A DNA stretch of 64,000 nucleotides from Thalassococcus halodurans (GCF_900108225.1 NZ_FNUZ01000002.1:2501-66500), one strand, 5' to 3'. Positions 28,022 to 38,054 are shown, counted from the first letter of the stretch. The notes: generated by a model not told the origin, from the sequence alone. Numbers and translations: made by a program.

Positions 28022-29665
28022 TCAGCGCCCGACCGGTTTCAGATCTTCGAACCGTTTACCGGTTGTGGTGAAGTATTCATCCTCATCCCAGAAGCCGATC
28101 AGGATACCGCTTTCTGCGGCCATTTTCTGGCGGGCAAGTAGACTGGGTGTTGCGGTGATACGTGTATGGTGGCGCGTGGCCCAATCCAGAAGGGCGGCCT
28201 CCATGCGGGCGCGCACTGTGATGTGTTCGGCATCCGTCGAACCACCCAGATCGGTCAATTCGGATGGATCGGTTGCAAGATCAAACAGCACCGGTCGGAA
28301 GCCTTCGCAGCGGATGTACTTCCAGCGGCCATCAAAGATCATCTTGGTATGGGCGTCTTCCTGTCGCTGCTCAAGCGTGCGGGCCATGTCGGACCAGTGA
28401 TAGTCATGTTCACTGATGGCATATTTACGTGAAAACCCTTCGGTGCCGTGCAAAAGTGGCGTCAGATCGCGGCCTTCGATAATGTGTGGTTTCGGGGTGC
28501 AGCCAAGCGCTGACATGAACGTTGGCGCAAGGTCGATCATCTCGATCAGAGCATCCGAAACGCTGCCGCGTGTGGCGTCTGCTTCGGGGCGTGGATCGGC
28601 GATGATCAGGGGCACTTTCACAGCCATCTCGTGGTAAAAGTCCTTATCCCCCATCCAGTGATCGCCCATGTAATCGCCATGGTCGGACGTGAAAACAACG
28701 ATGGTATTCTGAGACAGCCCCTTTTCGTCCATCCAAGCGAACAGTCGGCCCAGATTGTCGTCCAGCTGTTTGATCAGCCCCATATAGGCGGGGATCACAT
28801 GTTCGCGGACATGATCGCGTGAAAAGCTCTTGCAGACGCGGGCATCGTGATAGGCCCTCATCAGCGGATGATCGGTGTCCCGTTCGGCGGTGGACCTGAC
28901 GGGCGGCACGATATGACGTTCATCGTACATGTCGTGATAGGGGGCAGGCACGATATAGGGCCAGTGGGGTTTGATGTAGGACAGATGACACATCCATGGC
29001 CGTCCATCCGCCGTTGCCTGTTCCATGAAATCCATGGCGCGGTCGGTCATATAGGCGGTTTCCGAATGTTCTTCGGGGACATTGGCCGCCATCCGCGAAT
29101 TCTTCAACAGCCAAGCCGACAGTAGCTCTCCGTCGTCGTCTTTGCCTGAATTTGCGAAGTCTTCCCACGGGTTGTCCGAGTCGTACCCATGCGCGACAAG
29201 ATAGTCGTCGTAGGCTGACCATTGCTGGCGGGGGCTATCGGGGTGCAATCCGTCGTCCCGTTCGAACACTTCGAAACCGCATTCAGAGGCGCGTACGCCG
29301 ATTTCGCTTTTGGGATCAATGCCCAGCCAAGCCATACCTTCTGCATCAGCGGCCATATGGGTTTTGCCCACCAGAACGGCGCGCGCTCCGGCCTCGCGCA
29401 GATGATCGCCCAGTGTCGGCTCGCCAATCCGCAAAGGCATGCCATTCCATGTTGAGCCGTGGCTGCGCACGTAGCGGCCGGTATAGGCCGACATGCGGGA
29501 TGGGCCGCAGACCGGCGATTGAACGTAGGTGTTGGTAAACCGCACGCCGCGATCTGCCAGCGCGTCAATATGCGGGGTGTGAAGGTGCGGGTGGCCGTAG
29601 CAGCTGAGATAATCGAACCGGAGTTGATCCGCCATGATCCAGAGAACGTTAGGTTTGTCGGTCAT
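28022..29665 (-). CDS. Sulfatase-family hydrolase
   Basis: A 547-residue alkaline-phosphatase-superfamily enzyme. The N-terminal PNVLWIMADQLRFDYLSCYG supplies metal-binding aspartate. CGPSR (Cys53) is the formylglycine motif of type I sulfatases, and VFTSDHGDYMGDHWMGDKDF carries the second metal site. The start overlaps the MarR gene stop by 4 bases. Substrate could be a sulfate ester or a phosphonate monoester, since both share this motif. No formylglycine-generating enzyme lies in the window. Confidence 0.87.
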   Translation of the reverse strand: MTDKPNVLWIMADQLRFDYLSCYGHPHLHTPHIDALADRGVRFTNTYVQSPVCGPSRMSAYTGRYVRSHGSTWNGMPLRIGEPTLGDHLREAGARAVLVGKTHMAADAEGMAWLGIDPKSEIGVRASECGFEVFERDDGLHPDSPRQQWSAYDDYLVAHGYDSDNPWEDFANSGKDDDGELLSAWLLKNSRMAANVPEEHSETAYMTDRAMDFMEQATADGRPWMCHLSYIKPHWPYIVPAPYHDMYDERHIVPPVRSTAERDTDHPLMRAYHDARVCKSFSRDHVREHVIPAYMGLIKQLDDNLGRLFAWMDEKGLSQNTIVVFTSDHGDYMGDHWMGDKDFYHEMAVKVPLIIADPRPEADATRGSVSDALIEMIDLAPTFMSALGCTPKPHIIEGRDLTPLLHGTEGFSRKYAISEHDYHWSDMARTLEQRQEDAHTKMIFDGRWKYIRCEGFRPVLFDLATDPSELTDLGGSTDAEHITVRARMEAALLDWATRHHTRITATPSLLARQKMAAESGILIGFWDEDEYFTTTGKRFEDLKPVGR

Positions 29666-30171
29666 TCAGCCGTCTCCTGATTCAGGATTTGATCTACAGG
29701 GATTTGAAGGAACTCTTCGAACCGGTCCAAAAATCCTGTGAATGTCCGGATTTCTTCGTCGGAAAACCGCTCGCGCAGGGCTGCACGACGGCGGGCCATT
29801 ATGGGGGCGGCGGTCTCATAGGCGCTGCGGCCTTCGTCTGTTAGCTCGACAATGGTTTGGCGTCCGTCTTCTTCAGACCGCTCCATCCGCACATATCCCT
29901 TGCGTTTCATATCGGGCAGGGCGCGGCTCAGTAGTGAATGATCGGTGCGCTGGATCGTTGATAGGTCGCGGATGGTCATGGGGCCTGCTTCGTGAAGGTC
30001 CCACAAGGTGCGCCATTCAACAATCGACAACCCGCCGCCGATTTGCAGCAATTGCTGACCTTGCTTGCGCGACGTCGAATAGACCGCAGGCAGGCGCGAG
30101 AACACGTTCAGGTCTTCGCGGTTCTGCCTGCGTTGAATTCGATCACGATCGATCTTTGAATCCAGGCTCAT
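29662..30171 (-). CDS. MarR-family transcriptional regulator
   Basis: A 169-residue winged-helix regulator. The helix-turn-helix and wing are visible as MTIRDLSTIQRTDHSLLSRALPDMKRKGYVRMERSEEDGR (residues about 75-115). The ATG at 30171 follows ggaggagac; the longer frame starting at 30201 is rejected. It heads an operon with the sulfatase and is divergent from the TAXI-TRAP transporter, so it probably represses both. A short dyad, TGACAAGTCA (30216-30225), lies in the shared promoter region. Confidence 0.87.
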   Translation of the reverse strand: MSLDSKIDRDRIQRRQNREDLNVFSRLPAVYSTSRKQGQQLLQIGGGLSIVEWRTLWDLHEAGPMTIRDLSTIQRTDHSLLSRALPDMKRKGYVRMERSEEDGRQTIVELTDEGRSAYETAAPIMARRRAALRERFSDEEIRTFTGFLDRFEEFLQIPVDQILNQETAE

Positions 30172-30215
30172 ATGTCTCCTCCGATGGGTCTGATAAGACA
30201 TGAAAAAAAATTACG

Positions 30216-30225
30216 TGACAAGTCA
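30216..30225. promoter_or_regulatory. Short dyad in the MarR/TAXI divergent promoter region
   Basis: TGAC-AA-GTCA is a short inverted repeat in the 139-base divergent region, followed by tatAAT-like sequence. It is a candidate half of a MarR operator, but a dyad this short is expected by chance fairly often. Confidence 0.3.
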
Positions 30226-30310
30226 TATAATTTCTGCCAGCGTGAAAAGGCTCGCGTCCGTCAGGGCGCGGCCGCCTTTGGAGGAAGGTGCAAAAGTTAG
30301 GGAGGATTCC

Positions 30311-31366
30311 ATGATCAGACAGACCATTCTCGGTGCTGTGCTGGCTGCTGCACCGCTTGCGGCCGCGGCGCAAGCGACGCTGACCGCTGAGACCACCACG
30401 CCGGGTTCGACCCCGCATTACATCGACACCACGCTGGCCGCCGTTCTGGACAGCGCAGGGGTTGCCAACCTGCAGATCACCGAAGGCGCGACGCTGACCA
30501 ACTCTGTTCAGGCGGTCGCCGAAGGCCGTCTCGATATGGCTCCGGCTCCGCTGATCCTGCCGTTCCTTCTGTCTCGTGGCATCGGTCCCTACAGTGGTGT
30601 CGGTCCGGAGAAGGGCGCTGAGCTGGCCTCGAACATCCGTGTGTTGTTCTTCAATGCGGGATCGGCCCAGATCTTTGGCTATTACAACAGCAACCCTGTT
30701 GAAGACGTGCGAGACCTTAGCGGTAAGCGTATCTGGAACGGCCCGCCGCGTGGTGCTGCCCTGACATCGGGTCGGGCGATGATCCAGTTGCTGAGCGGGC
30801 TGAAAGACGGCGAAGGCTATGAAGGCATCCAGAACCCATGGCCTGACACGGTGTCGAGCATCACAGGCGGTGGCGCTGATGCATGGACCATTCCGGAAGG
30901 TCTGCCCTCGGGTCGGCAGATCGCGATTGCGGCGGCTGGCGGCATCACCATCCACGACGTTCCCTCTGACCTTTTAGCCAGCGAACTGGGTCAGCAGATC
31001 ATGGCTGCTCCGGGGCACGCGCCTTATTCCGTGCCAGTTGATGAGGTCCGCAAGGCCTATGAGGGCAACGACATCACAATCGTGACGGATGACGACAGCT
31101 TTGACAGCTTTGCTACGGCCTTTGGCCAGATCGTCTCGGCCTCAATGGACGAAACGTTGGTATACGATATCACCACAGCCTACCTCAAAGGGCAGGAACG
31201 GTTCCTGACCAGTTCGCCACGCGGCCCCTTCCTGATGATGAGCTTTGGCGACCTTGATGGGAAAAGTCAGGGTGCTTGTGGCGCGGTGCAGATCAAAATG
31301 CATCCCGGTGCCATTCGCGCGTTCGAAGATGCGGGCCACACCGTCGCGGATTGCCTGCGTCCGTAA
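30311..31366 (+). CDS. TAXI-family TRAP transporter solute-binding protein
   Basis: A 351-residue periplasmic protein with a signal peptide (cleavage near AAAQA, residue 20). It belongs to the TAXI class of TRAP binding proteins: an early TTTPGSTPHYIDTTLA region, a VEDVRDLSGKRIWNGPPRGAAL segment that parallels the ligand-binding loop, and LVYDITTAYLKGQER near the end. The ATG at 30311 has ggaggatt upstream; the longer frame is rejected. It is followed by a fused TRAP permease. The ligand is unknown but may be the sulfatase substrate or product. Confidence 0.86.
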   Translation: MIRQTILGAVLAAAPLAAAAQATLTAETTTPGSTPHYIDTTLAAVLDSAGVANLQITEGATLTNSVQAVAEGRLDMAPAPLILPFLLSRGIGPYSGVGPEKGAELASNIRVLFFNAGSAQIFGYYNSNPVEDVRDLSGKRIWNGPPRGAALTSGRAMIQLLSGLKDGEGYEGIQNPWPDTVSSITGGGADAWTIPEGLPSGRQIAIAAAGGITIHDVPSDLLASELGQQIMAAPGHAPYSVPVDEVRKAYEGNDITIVTDDDSFDSFATAFGQIVSASMDETLVYDITTAYLKGQERFLTSSPRGPFLMMSFGDLDGKSQGACGAVQIKMHPGAIRAFEDAGHTVADCLRP

Positions 31367-31377
31367 CACGCTTTCAG

Positions 31378-31402
31378 GGGCCGCCACGTGCGGCCCTTTT
31401 TC
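31378..31402 (+). terminator. Hairpin between the TAXI gene and its permease
   Basis: GGGCCGC and GCGGCCC flank a 5-base loop and are followed by ttttt. In binding-protein operons such intercistronic hairpins usually attenuate transcription, so the binding protein is made in excess over the permease. Confidence 0.75.
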
Positions 31403-31417
31403 ATAAAGTGACACACC

Positions 31418-33724
31418 ATGACTGACACCACACCTTTGTCCAAGCCGCTGGGCCAGCGGATTGCCTTCTGGCTTGCCCTGATCCTTGTTGTTGTCGGTAT
31501 GGTGAACACCCTGCCGGAAATTCCCGGCCTTCAGGATCTGGCGCGCGACCTAACAGGGCGTCCGTTCTTCCGTGTGTCCAACTTCCCGCCAGAGTATTTC
31601 TACCCGCCTGTTTTTCTGTTGATGATGCTGATCGTCGCGCTGGATTCCAGCGTGTATCGGGCATGGCGAGAAGAGCGACCGAACATCGCGTGGCTCGGAT
31701 TTCTGCTGGATGCCGGTCTGATCCTTGCCGCGTTTCTGGCGGCCTTCGGTTATCTTGTCGAAATTGACTCGATCTGTCTGATCGACCAGATCACCGGCGA
31801 ACGCGCCCGCCTTATCCAAGAGGCGGCGGAACGCTCGGCAGGCGTCATTCCCGGTATTTCGTTCGAGGCCGAAGTGCCCGCCTGTCAGGCCCGCTTCGGC
31901 ATCTGGATTATTCCGCTGTTGTTCACGATCATTACGCTGTTTTTCCTCTACAATGTGCGTGTCTGGGGGCTGCCGTTGGTGGCCGTGGCGAGCATCGTGG
32001 TGATCTACACGGTCGGAACCGCCCTGATCTGGGTGTTTGATTTGTCCGACAACAGCTTTCTGCTGACCAAGCTGGGCGCCGATGGCGGCGATGTCACGGC
32101 GGCGGCGATACAGAAGGCAACCAACGTCTTTATCACGCCCGACGGTTTCATGGGCCGCTTCATGGAAATCGTCGTCAGTCAGGTCTTTCCATATGTCATC
32201 CTTGGCGCGCTTTTCGGGTCATCTGCTGGGGGCACGTCGCTGATCAAGCTGGCGGTGATGAGCACGCGCAGATTGCGCGGCGGGCCTGCCCATGCGGCTA
32301 TCGTATCGTCTGCCATGTTCGGCACGATCACCGGCGGTCCGGTGACGAACGTGCTGTCTACGGGACGGCTGACCATTCCGATGATGCAGCGCAACGGCTT
32401 TTCGCCGCAGTTCGCAGGCGGGGTCGAGGCCGCAGCATCATCCGGCGGGCAGATCATGCCACCGGTTATGGGCGTGGCAGCCTTTGTCTTGGTTGCCCTG
32501 ACTGCGGTTCCCTATGACAAGGTCATCACGGCGGCGTTTCTGCCCGCGATGTTCTTTTTCTTTTCGATCTTCCTTGCCGTCGTCTTTCAGGCCCGCCGCG
32601 AGAAAGTCGAACCGATGCGTGACATTCCCGACGACCTTTTAATGAACAAACAGGACTGGTTGAACCTGATCATCATCTTCGTGCCAATCATGACGATCCT
32701 GTTCCTGCTTCTGGGCAACAAGGACGCGCTGGGCGGCAGTTTTCTGGCGTCGATCCTGCCTGCGGGTGTGATCCGCACAATTACCAATTCGACTGGCGAC
32801 GCGGTGTCAGCCGGTTGGTGGGCCGTGGCGGTTCTGTTGCCGCTGCTGTTTCTGGATCCGTCAACGCGCGCAAAACCATCACGGGTTCTGATGTCGTTGG
32901 CGGACGGGGGCTTTTTGTTGTCGCGACTATTCCTGCTGTTGTTCGCGGTCTCGATTATTTCGGCGTTTCTGAACGAAAGCGGGCTGACCGGCGAACTGAC
33001 CCGCGCTGTGACTTCATGGCTCGAACAGGCGCAGGTGATTTCGGTCTTTGGGTTCGAAATTCACATTGTCGGTGGCGTTTATCTGATGCTCGCGCTGACA
33101 TGTGCGATGTTGTGCGCGATCCTGCTGGGTATGGGCATGCCAACGGTTCCGGCCTATGTGAACGTTGCCTTGCTGTTGGGGCCGCTGTTGGCCAATCTCG
33201 GGGTCAGCTTTTTCACCGCACATATGTTCGTGTTCTATTTCGCCGTCGCCTCGGCGATCACCCCGCCGGTGGCGATTGCGGCTTTTGCTGCGGCCTCTAT
33301 CACCCGAACCGAGCCGATGCGCACAGGCTTTGCCGCCGTCAGGGTTGGCATCGTGATGTTCACGATCCCCTTTGTATTTGCTTGGTATCCCGAACTTCTT
33401 CTGATCCAAGAGGCGGTGACCATCACCAGCGAAACGGGACAACGGGCATTGATCGAAGGGTATACGGGCCAGATCGAATGGGTTGCCCTTGGATGGCTGG
33501 CTGCACGTCTGATCCTTGCGTTGTATCTGATGGCATCAGCGCTTGCGCGGTTTGATCGCGGTCCGATGGCGCGATGGGAAATGTTCCTGCGGCTGGGGCT
33601 AGCTCTGCTGGTTCTATGGAAGTCCCCGACGATCATGTGGATCGGCATCGTGCTTGGGCTTGGCCTGATCATTTTCCATGCGTTGGCCGCAAACCATCAA
33701 GGTAAACGCGCGGTCGCATCGTGA
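31418..33724 (+). CDS. TRAP transporter fused permease (TAXI type, DctQM fusion)
   Basis: A 768-residue membrane protein with roughly 16 or more helices, combining the small and large TRAP permease domains. FMGRFMEIVVSQVFPYVILGALFGSSAGGTS, AAASSGGQIMPPVMGVAAFV and AILLGMGMPTVPAYV are conserved elements of the large domain. An unusual periplasmic stretch with two cysteines (about residues 120-165) lies near the N-terminus. It works with the TAXI binding protein just upstream. Confidence 0.9.
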   Translation: MTDTTPLSKPLGQRIAFWLALILVVVGMVNTLPEIPGLQDLARDLTGRPFFRVSNFPPEYFYPPVFLLMMLIVALDSSVYRAWREERPNIAWLGFLLDAGLILAAFLAAFGYLVEIDSICLIDQITGERARLIQEAAERSAGVIPGISFEAEVPACQARFGIWIIPLLFTIITLFFLYNVRVWGLPLVAVASIVVIYTVGTALIWVFDLSDNSFLLTKLGADGGDVTAAAIQKATNVFITPDGFMGRFMEIVVSQVFPYVILGALFGSSAGGTSLIKLAVMSTRRLRGGPAHAAIVSSAMFGTITGGPVTNVLSTGRLTIPMMQRNGFSPQFAGGVEAAASSGGQIMPPVMGVAAFVLVALTAVPYDKVITAAFLPAMFFFFSIFLAVVFQARREKVEPMRDIPDDLLMNKQDWLNLIIIFVPIMTILFLLLGNKDALGGSFLASILPAGVIRTITNSTGDAVSAGWWAVAVLLPLLFLDPSTRAKPSRVLMSLADGGFLLSRLFLLLFAVSIISAFLNESGLTGELTRAVTSWLEQAQVISVFGFEIHIVGGVYLMLALTCAMLCAILLGMGMPTVPAYVNVALLLGPLLANLGVSFFTAHMFVFYFAVASAITPPVAIAAFAAASITRTEPMRTGFAAVRVGIVMFTIPFVFAWYPELLLIQEAVTITSETGQRALIEGYTGQIEWVALGWLAARLILALYLMASALARFDRGPMARWEMFLRLGLALLVLWKSPTIMWIGIVLGLGLIIFHALAANHQGKRAVAS

Positions 33725-33746
33725 TGTCAGAAACAGGGCAGGGCAC

Positions 33747-34484
33747 CTAGCCAGCGACGGCGCCTTTCATGACCACATTGGCATAGCCGTCATGGATGAC
33801 GCGACTCATGGCATCACGCGCATCCAGCTGCGCGCCCGAAGCGATGGCCGATACAATGGCGCGGTGCCTTTGGGCGACGGTCTCTCGACGCTCAGAGAAG
33901 TCGCCGATGTGTTCTGCCATGAACAGCGAATAAAGCGCGGTCTGCACCAGATCGCCCAGCGACTGTAGGAACCGGTTTCCAGACAGGCGCAGAACCTGTT
34001 TATGGAATTCGTAGTCAGCAAGCGCAAAATCGGTGCGGTTGTCCGCTGTAGCCAGCCGGTCGCACAAGGAGTTCAATTCATCCAGGTCGACCTGATTGAC
34101 ACGTCCCGCGGCTTGCGCTGCGGCCGCCGGTTCAAAGATCATGCGGATTTCGTAAAGCTCTTCGTAAAAACGCGTCGGATTGCGGGCTGTCGCGTGCCAG
34201 CGCAGAACGTCTTCATCGAACATGTTCCATTCGTCCGCAGGGCGTACATGAGTGCCGACCTTGGCCTTCGACTGGATCATGCCCTTGGCAATCAGTGTCT
34301 TTTTTGCCTCGCGCACCACGGTGCGTGACACGCCGAACATCTCGCATAGATCAGGATCAAGCGGGATCATTGTTTCGGCAGGGTATTCGCCAGCAACGAT
34401 GGCGCGGCCAAGCTGGTCCACCACGAAGGCCGTGTGATTGGACGCGCGTTCCGCCCCTGCGCCGCCCGCTGTGACCAATGTCAT
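33747..34484 (-). CDS. GntR/FadR-family regulator of the YtfQRT-YjfF operon
   Basis: A 245-residue regulator with a winged helix (DLCEMFGVSRTVVREAKKTL, about residues 45-75) and an FCD domain (about 95-230). The ATG at 34484 overlaps the preceding permease stop as ATGA, so it is the last gene of the ABC operon, not a separate unit; the longer frame to 34616 is rejected. Autoregulation together with the transporter is likely, with a sugar or sugar-acid effector. Confidence 0.86.
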   Translation of the reverse strand: MTLVTAGGAGAERASNHTAFVVDQLGRAIVAGEYPAETMIPLDPDLCEMFGVSRTVVREAKKTLIAKGMIQSKAKVGTHVRPADEWNMFDEDVLRWHATARNPTRFYEELYEIRMIFEPAAAAQAAGRVNQVDLDELNSLCDRLATADNRTDFALADYEFHKQVLRLSGNRFLQSLGDLVQTALYSLFMAEHIGDFSERRETVAQRHRAIVSAIASGAQLDARDAMSRVIHDGYANVVMKGAVAG

Positions 34485-35485
34485 GAGAGAGCGGCGGAAC
34501 CAGTCGCTGTGCGTTGCCGAGCCCGAGTTGCTCTTTTCTCTGCCGCCCACGTCAGTCCTTTCTGCAGGAGGATGAATGCAAACAGCAGTCCTCCAATTAC
34601 GATTTTGGTCCACCAACTCGACAGCGTGCCGTCGAAGACGATGTAGGTCTGAATCAGACCCATGATGAGGATGCCAAAGAATGTCCCTGCGACAAAGCCG
34701 TATCCACCAGTTAACAGCGTGCCACCGATGACAACAGCCGCAATGGCATCCAACTCGACCCCGACAGTGGCCAGCGAATAGCCCGCCGACGTATAGAGCG
34801 AGAAGACGATCCCCGAAAGCCCTGCCAATCCACCGGAAACTGCGTAAATTCCGATGGTGGTGCTGGCCATCGGTACGCCCATCAGACGCGCTGCCTGCTC
34901 ACCACCACCCAGCGCATAGACGTTCTGGCCAAAGCGGGTGCGGTGCGCGGTGATGATGCCAACTAGGAACGTAAGAACCATCAGACCACCAATCAAACGG
35001 AACCGTGCGCCGTCGATCTTCCAGTAGAGACCTTGAAGCATGTCGTAGAATTCATGCGTGATCGGCACGCTTTCGGTGGACAGAACATAGGCCGCGCCGC
35101 GCGCCAGAAACATGCCCGCCAGCGTCACGATAAACGGGGGCATTTCCAGATAGTGGATCGTTGCGCCCATCGCCGCACCAAACCCAGTCGTTAACGCCAA
35201 AACCAAGGCAAAGGCTACCAGCGGATGAAGCGAGGTGTCGCGCAGGATCACAGCCAGGAACACGCCGGTGAAGGCAATCACCGATCCGATCGACAGGTCG
35301 ATCCCGCCGGACAGAATAACAAAGGTCATGCCAACGGCAGCAATTCCCAGAAACGCGTTGTCCGTCAGCAGGTTCGCCACAACCCTGAACGATAGCATTG
35401 CGGGGTAGGCCGAGGCGCAAAGCGCATAGGCCACAATAAACGTCGCCAACGTGATCAGAAGCGGCAGATGCGTGGAGCGGATCAT
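34481..35485 (-). CDS. yjfF: Sugar ABC transporter permease (YjfF-like)
   Basis: A 334-residue RbsC-family permease with about nine helices and the AVGMTFVILSGGIDLSIGSV motif of this family, and the second repeat AAVVIGGTLLTGGYG. It is closest in organisation to YjfF, the second permease of the E. coli galactofuranose importer. The start at 35485 overlaps the YtfT-like gene as ATGA. Confidence 0.88.
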   Translation of the reverse strand: MIRSTHLPLLITLATFIVAYALCASAYPAMLSFRVVANLLTDNAFLGIAAVGMTFVILSGGIDLSIGSVIAFTGVFLAVILRDTSLHPLVAFALVLALTTGFGAAMGATIHYLEMPPFIVTLAGMFLARGAAYVLSTESVPITHEFYDMLQGLYWKIDGARFRLIGGLMVLTFLVGIITAHRTRFGQNVYALGGGEQAARLMGVPMASTTIGIYAVSGGLAGLSGIVFSLYTSAGYSLATVGVELDAIAAVVIGGTLLTGGYGFVAGTFFGILIMGLIQTYIVFDGTLSSWWTKIVIGGLLFAFILLQKGLTWAAEKRATRARQRTATGSAALS

Positions 35486-36543
35486 TGGGCAGCCTCCTTT
35501 TCGGGACGTTGTCGGACAAGAGGATCGGGCTGTGGCTGTGGGCCAGAAGCGCGGAGCATGTAGATGTAGTTTCCGATCCTCGGGCTCTGGATCACAAGGA
35601 TGCCAAGGATCAGAAGCGCCTTGATCACAAGGTTGAATTCCGGCGGAAGGCCCGACAGCAGGATGACCGAATTGATGGACTGGATGATCAGCGCACCTAG
35701 AAGAGAGGCGACAATAGAAAACCGGCCACCGAGCAACGAATTGCCACCGATCACGACCGCCAAGATCGCGTCTAGTTCCAGCCATAGACCTGCATTGTTG
35801 GCGTCCGCGCCCTTGATATCCGCGGCAACGATCACGCCAGCAAGTGCTGCGCAAAGTCCGGATACGAGATAAACGCAAACCAACAGCACACGGCTGTTAA
35901 TCCCCGCAAGACGAGAGGACCGTTCGTTGATCCCGATGGCCTCGATTAGCATACCCAACGCCGTACGACGGACGCCGAATGTCACAAGGGCCCCAAGCGC
36001 CAGCCAGATCAGGATCGGGGTAGGGACACCAGCAATCGTGCCCGCGCCCAAGTTGATCAGGCCCGCGTTGTCAAACGTCAGGATTTTGCCTTCGGTCACA
36101 AGCTGCGCAATCCCGCGTCCGGCCACCATCAGCACAAGCGTTGCCACGATAGGCTGGATGCGCAGCACCGCCACCAGAAACCCGTTCCACAATCCGCACA
36201 GGCCGCCAGCCAGCAGCGCTGCCAACAGGGCCGTTCCCCAACTGTGTCCATCAACCACAGTCGCTGCCGCCACCGCGCCGGCAATGGCCATGACCGCGCC
36301 AACCGACAGGTCGATCCCTTTGGTTGCAATCACAAGCGTCATGCCGATGCACAACAACGCGACCGGAGCGCCGCGGTTCAGGACGTCGATCAGATTTCCA
36401 AACAGCCGCCCGTTGCGGAAATCGATATGGAAGAACTCGGGAAACACCGCCACGTTCAGCGCCAGTGCCACCGCAAGGATGACAAGCTGGGGCATGATGC
36501 GTTTGAAAACGGATGGGCGTGGTCCGACGGTGGGCTGGGTCAT
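35482..36543 (-). CDS. ytfT: Sugar ABC transporter permease (YtfT-like)
   Basis: A 353-residue RbsC-family permease. CIGMTLVIATKGIDLSVGAV and AVVIGGNSLLGGRF are the two family repeats, with about nine membrane helices. Together with the YjfF-like protein it makes a heterodimeric pore. Its ATG overlaps the ATPase stop (ATGA), so the operon is tightly coupled. Confidence 0.9.
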   Translation of the reverse strand: MTQPTVGPRPSVFKRIMPQLVILAVALALNVAVFPEFFHIDFRNGRLFGNLIDVLNRGAPVALLCIGMTLVIATKGIDLSVGAVMAIAGAVAAATVVDGHSWGTALLAALLAGGLCGLWNGFLVAVLRIQPIVATLVLMVAGRGIAQLVTEGKILTFDNAGLINLGAGTIAGVPTPILIWLALGALVTFGVRRTALGMLIEAIGINERSSRLAGINSRVLLVCVYLVSGLCAALAGVIVAADIKGADANNAGLWLELDAILAVVIGGNSLLGGRFSIVASLLGALIIQSINSVILLSGLPPEFNLVIKALLILGILVIQSPRIGNYIYMLRASGPQPQPDPLVRQRPEKEAAQ

Positions 36544-38054
36544 GCGACCTCCTCCGTGGCGATAGCGTTGATGATATTGTCGGGGGTGATTTCGTCGCCA
36601 GCCAGTTCCCGCACCTGTTTCCGGTCACGCAGAACGATGACGCGGGTGGAATAGGCCACCAGTTCCTCAAGCTCGGACGAGGCGACAAGCAGGGCCATGC
36701 CATCGGCGCGCAACTGTTCGATCAATGCGATGATCTCGGCGTGGGCGCCAACGTCGATGCCTCGGGTCGGTTCATCAAGGATAAGAAAATCGGGATTTGT
36801 AGCCAGCCACCGCGCGAGAAGCGCTTTTTGCTGATTGCCGCCCGACAAAAGCCGGATAGGCATATCAAGCGACGCGAGCCGGATATCCAGCGCCCGGACA
36901 TAGCTTTCGGCGATTTCCTGAACCTTCGCGCGCGGGATCGGCCGCATCCAGCCTTGGCGCGCCTGAAGCGCAAGTATGATGTTGTCGCGCACCGACAAGT
37001 CACCGACGATGCCGTCCACTTTGCGATCTTCGGGGCAAAGCGCGAAACGATGCGCCACCGCATCCCGCGGGTTGGTCACGCCAATTTCTTGTCCGCGCAG
37101 CATGATCTTGCCTTGATCTGCGGGCACCACGCCAAAGATCAGATTGGCTGTTTCCGTTCTTCCGGACCCCAGCAAACCGGCCAGTCCGACAACTTCGCCT
37201 TCGCGGATATCAAGAGAGAACGGCGCGATCATCCCGCGTTTTCCAAGGTCCTCGACCTCGACCAGCGTCTTGCCTGCAACGCCCACATCACGGGCTTTGA
37301 CACGCGCCTCAAGCTGGCGGCCCAACATCATTGTCACGACATCATGCTGCGTGACCTCGGCCAGCACACATTCTCCGATTACGCGACCGTTGCGCAGGAT
37401 CGTGGCGCGGTCCGAAATGGCAAAGACCTGATCAAGAAAATGCGTAATAAATACAATGGATAATCCGCGCTTCTTCAGCTTGCGGATCACCCCGAACAGA
37501 AGTTGCACTTCGTCATGATCAAGGCTTGCTGTCGGCTCATCGAGGATCAATACTTTGCCAGACATCTCAACCGCGCGCGCAATCGCGATCACCTGTTGGA
37601 TGGCGACAGAATAGGCGGTCAGCGGTTCGGCGGGATCAATCTCTAGCCCGTAATCCTGCAATACCGCGCGGGCCTCGGCGTTCATGCGTTTGCGTGCTAT
37701 AAAACCGCCGCGCATGGGCTGACGACCAAGAAACAGGTTTTCGGCCACGGTCAGGTTGGGCAGCAGGTTGACCTCTTGGTATACCGTGCCGATCCCCAAT
37801 CTCTGACTGTCTGCGGTCGAGGCGGGTTCGACCTCGGTTCCGTCCAGCATGATCACACCGGCGTCGCGCCGGTAAGCCCCTGTCAGGCATTTGATCAGTG
37901 TCGATTTGCCAGCGCCATTCTCACCCAAAAGCGCGTGCACTTCGCCGGGCATAAGGCGCAGTTCGACATCATCCAACGCGATCGTGCCGGGGAAAAATTT
38001 CGATATGCCCCGTGCATGTAAAACGGGCCTGTCCGATGTGGAAATATTTGTCAT
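36540..38054 (-). CDS. ytfR: Sugar ABC transporter ATP-binding protein (YtfR-like, two NBDs)
   Basis: A 504-residue ATPase with two tandem nucleotide-binding domains. The first has Walker A (GENGAGKST), a degenerate signature region (TAYSVAIQQVIAI) and Walker B (VLILDEPT). The second has a variant Walker A (GLLGSGRTE) and the signature LSGGNQQK. This is the RbsA/MglA/YtfR arrangement, where the second site is catalytically reduced. The ATG at 38054 has an aagg site upstream. Confidence 0.92.
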   Translation of the reverse strand: MTNISTSDRPVLHARGISKFFPGTIALDDVELRLMPGEVHALLGENGAGKSTLIKCLTGAYRRDAGVIMLDGTEVEPASTADSQRLGIGTVYQEVNLLPNLTVAENLFLGRQPMRGGFIARKRMNAEARAVLQDYGLEIDPAEPLTAYSVAIQQVIAIARAVEMSGKVLILDEPTASLDHDEVQLLFGVIRKLKKRGLSIVFITHFLDQVFAISDRATILRNGRVIGECVLAEVTQHDVVTMMLGRQLEARVKARDVGVAGKTLVEVEDLGKRGMIAPFSLDIREGEVVGLAGLLGSGRTETANLIFGVVPADQGKIMLRGQEIGVTNPRDAVAHRFALCPEDRKVDGIVGDLSVRDNIILALQARQGWMRPIPRAKVQEIAESYVRALDIRLASLDMPIRLLSGGNQQKALLARWLATNPDFLILDEPTRGIDVGAHAEIIALIEQLRADGMALLVASSELEELVAYSTRVIVLRDRKQVRELAGDEITPDNIINAIATEEVA

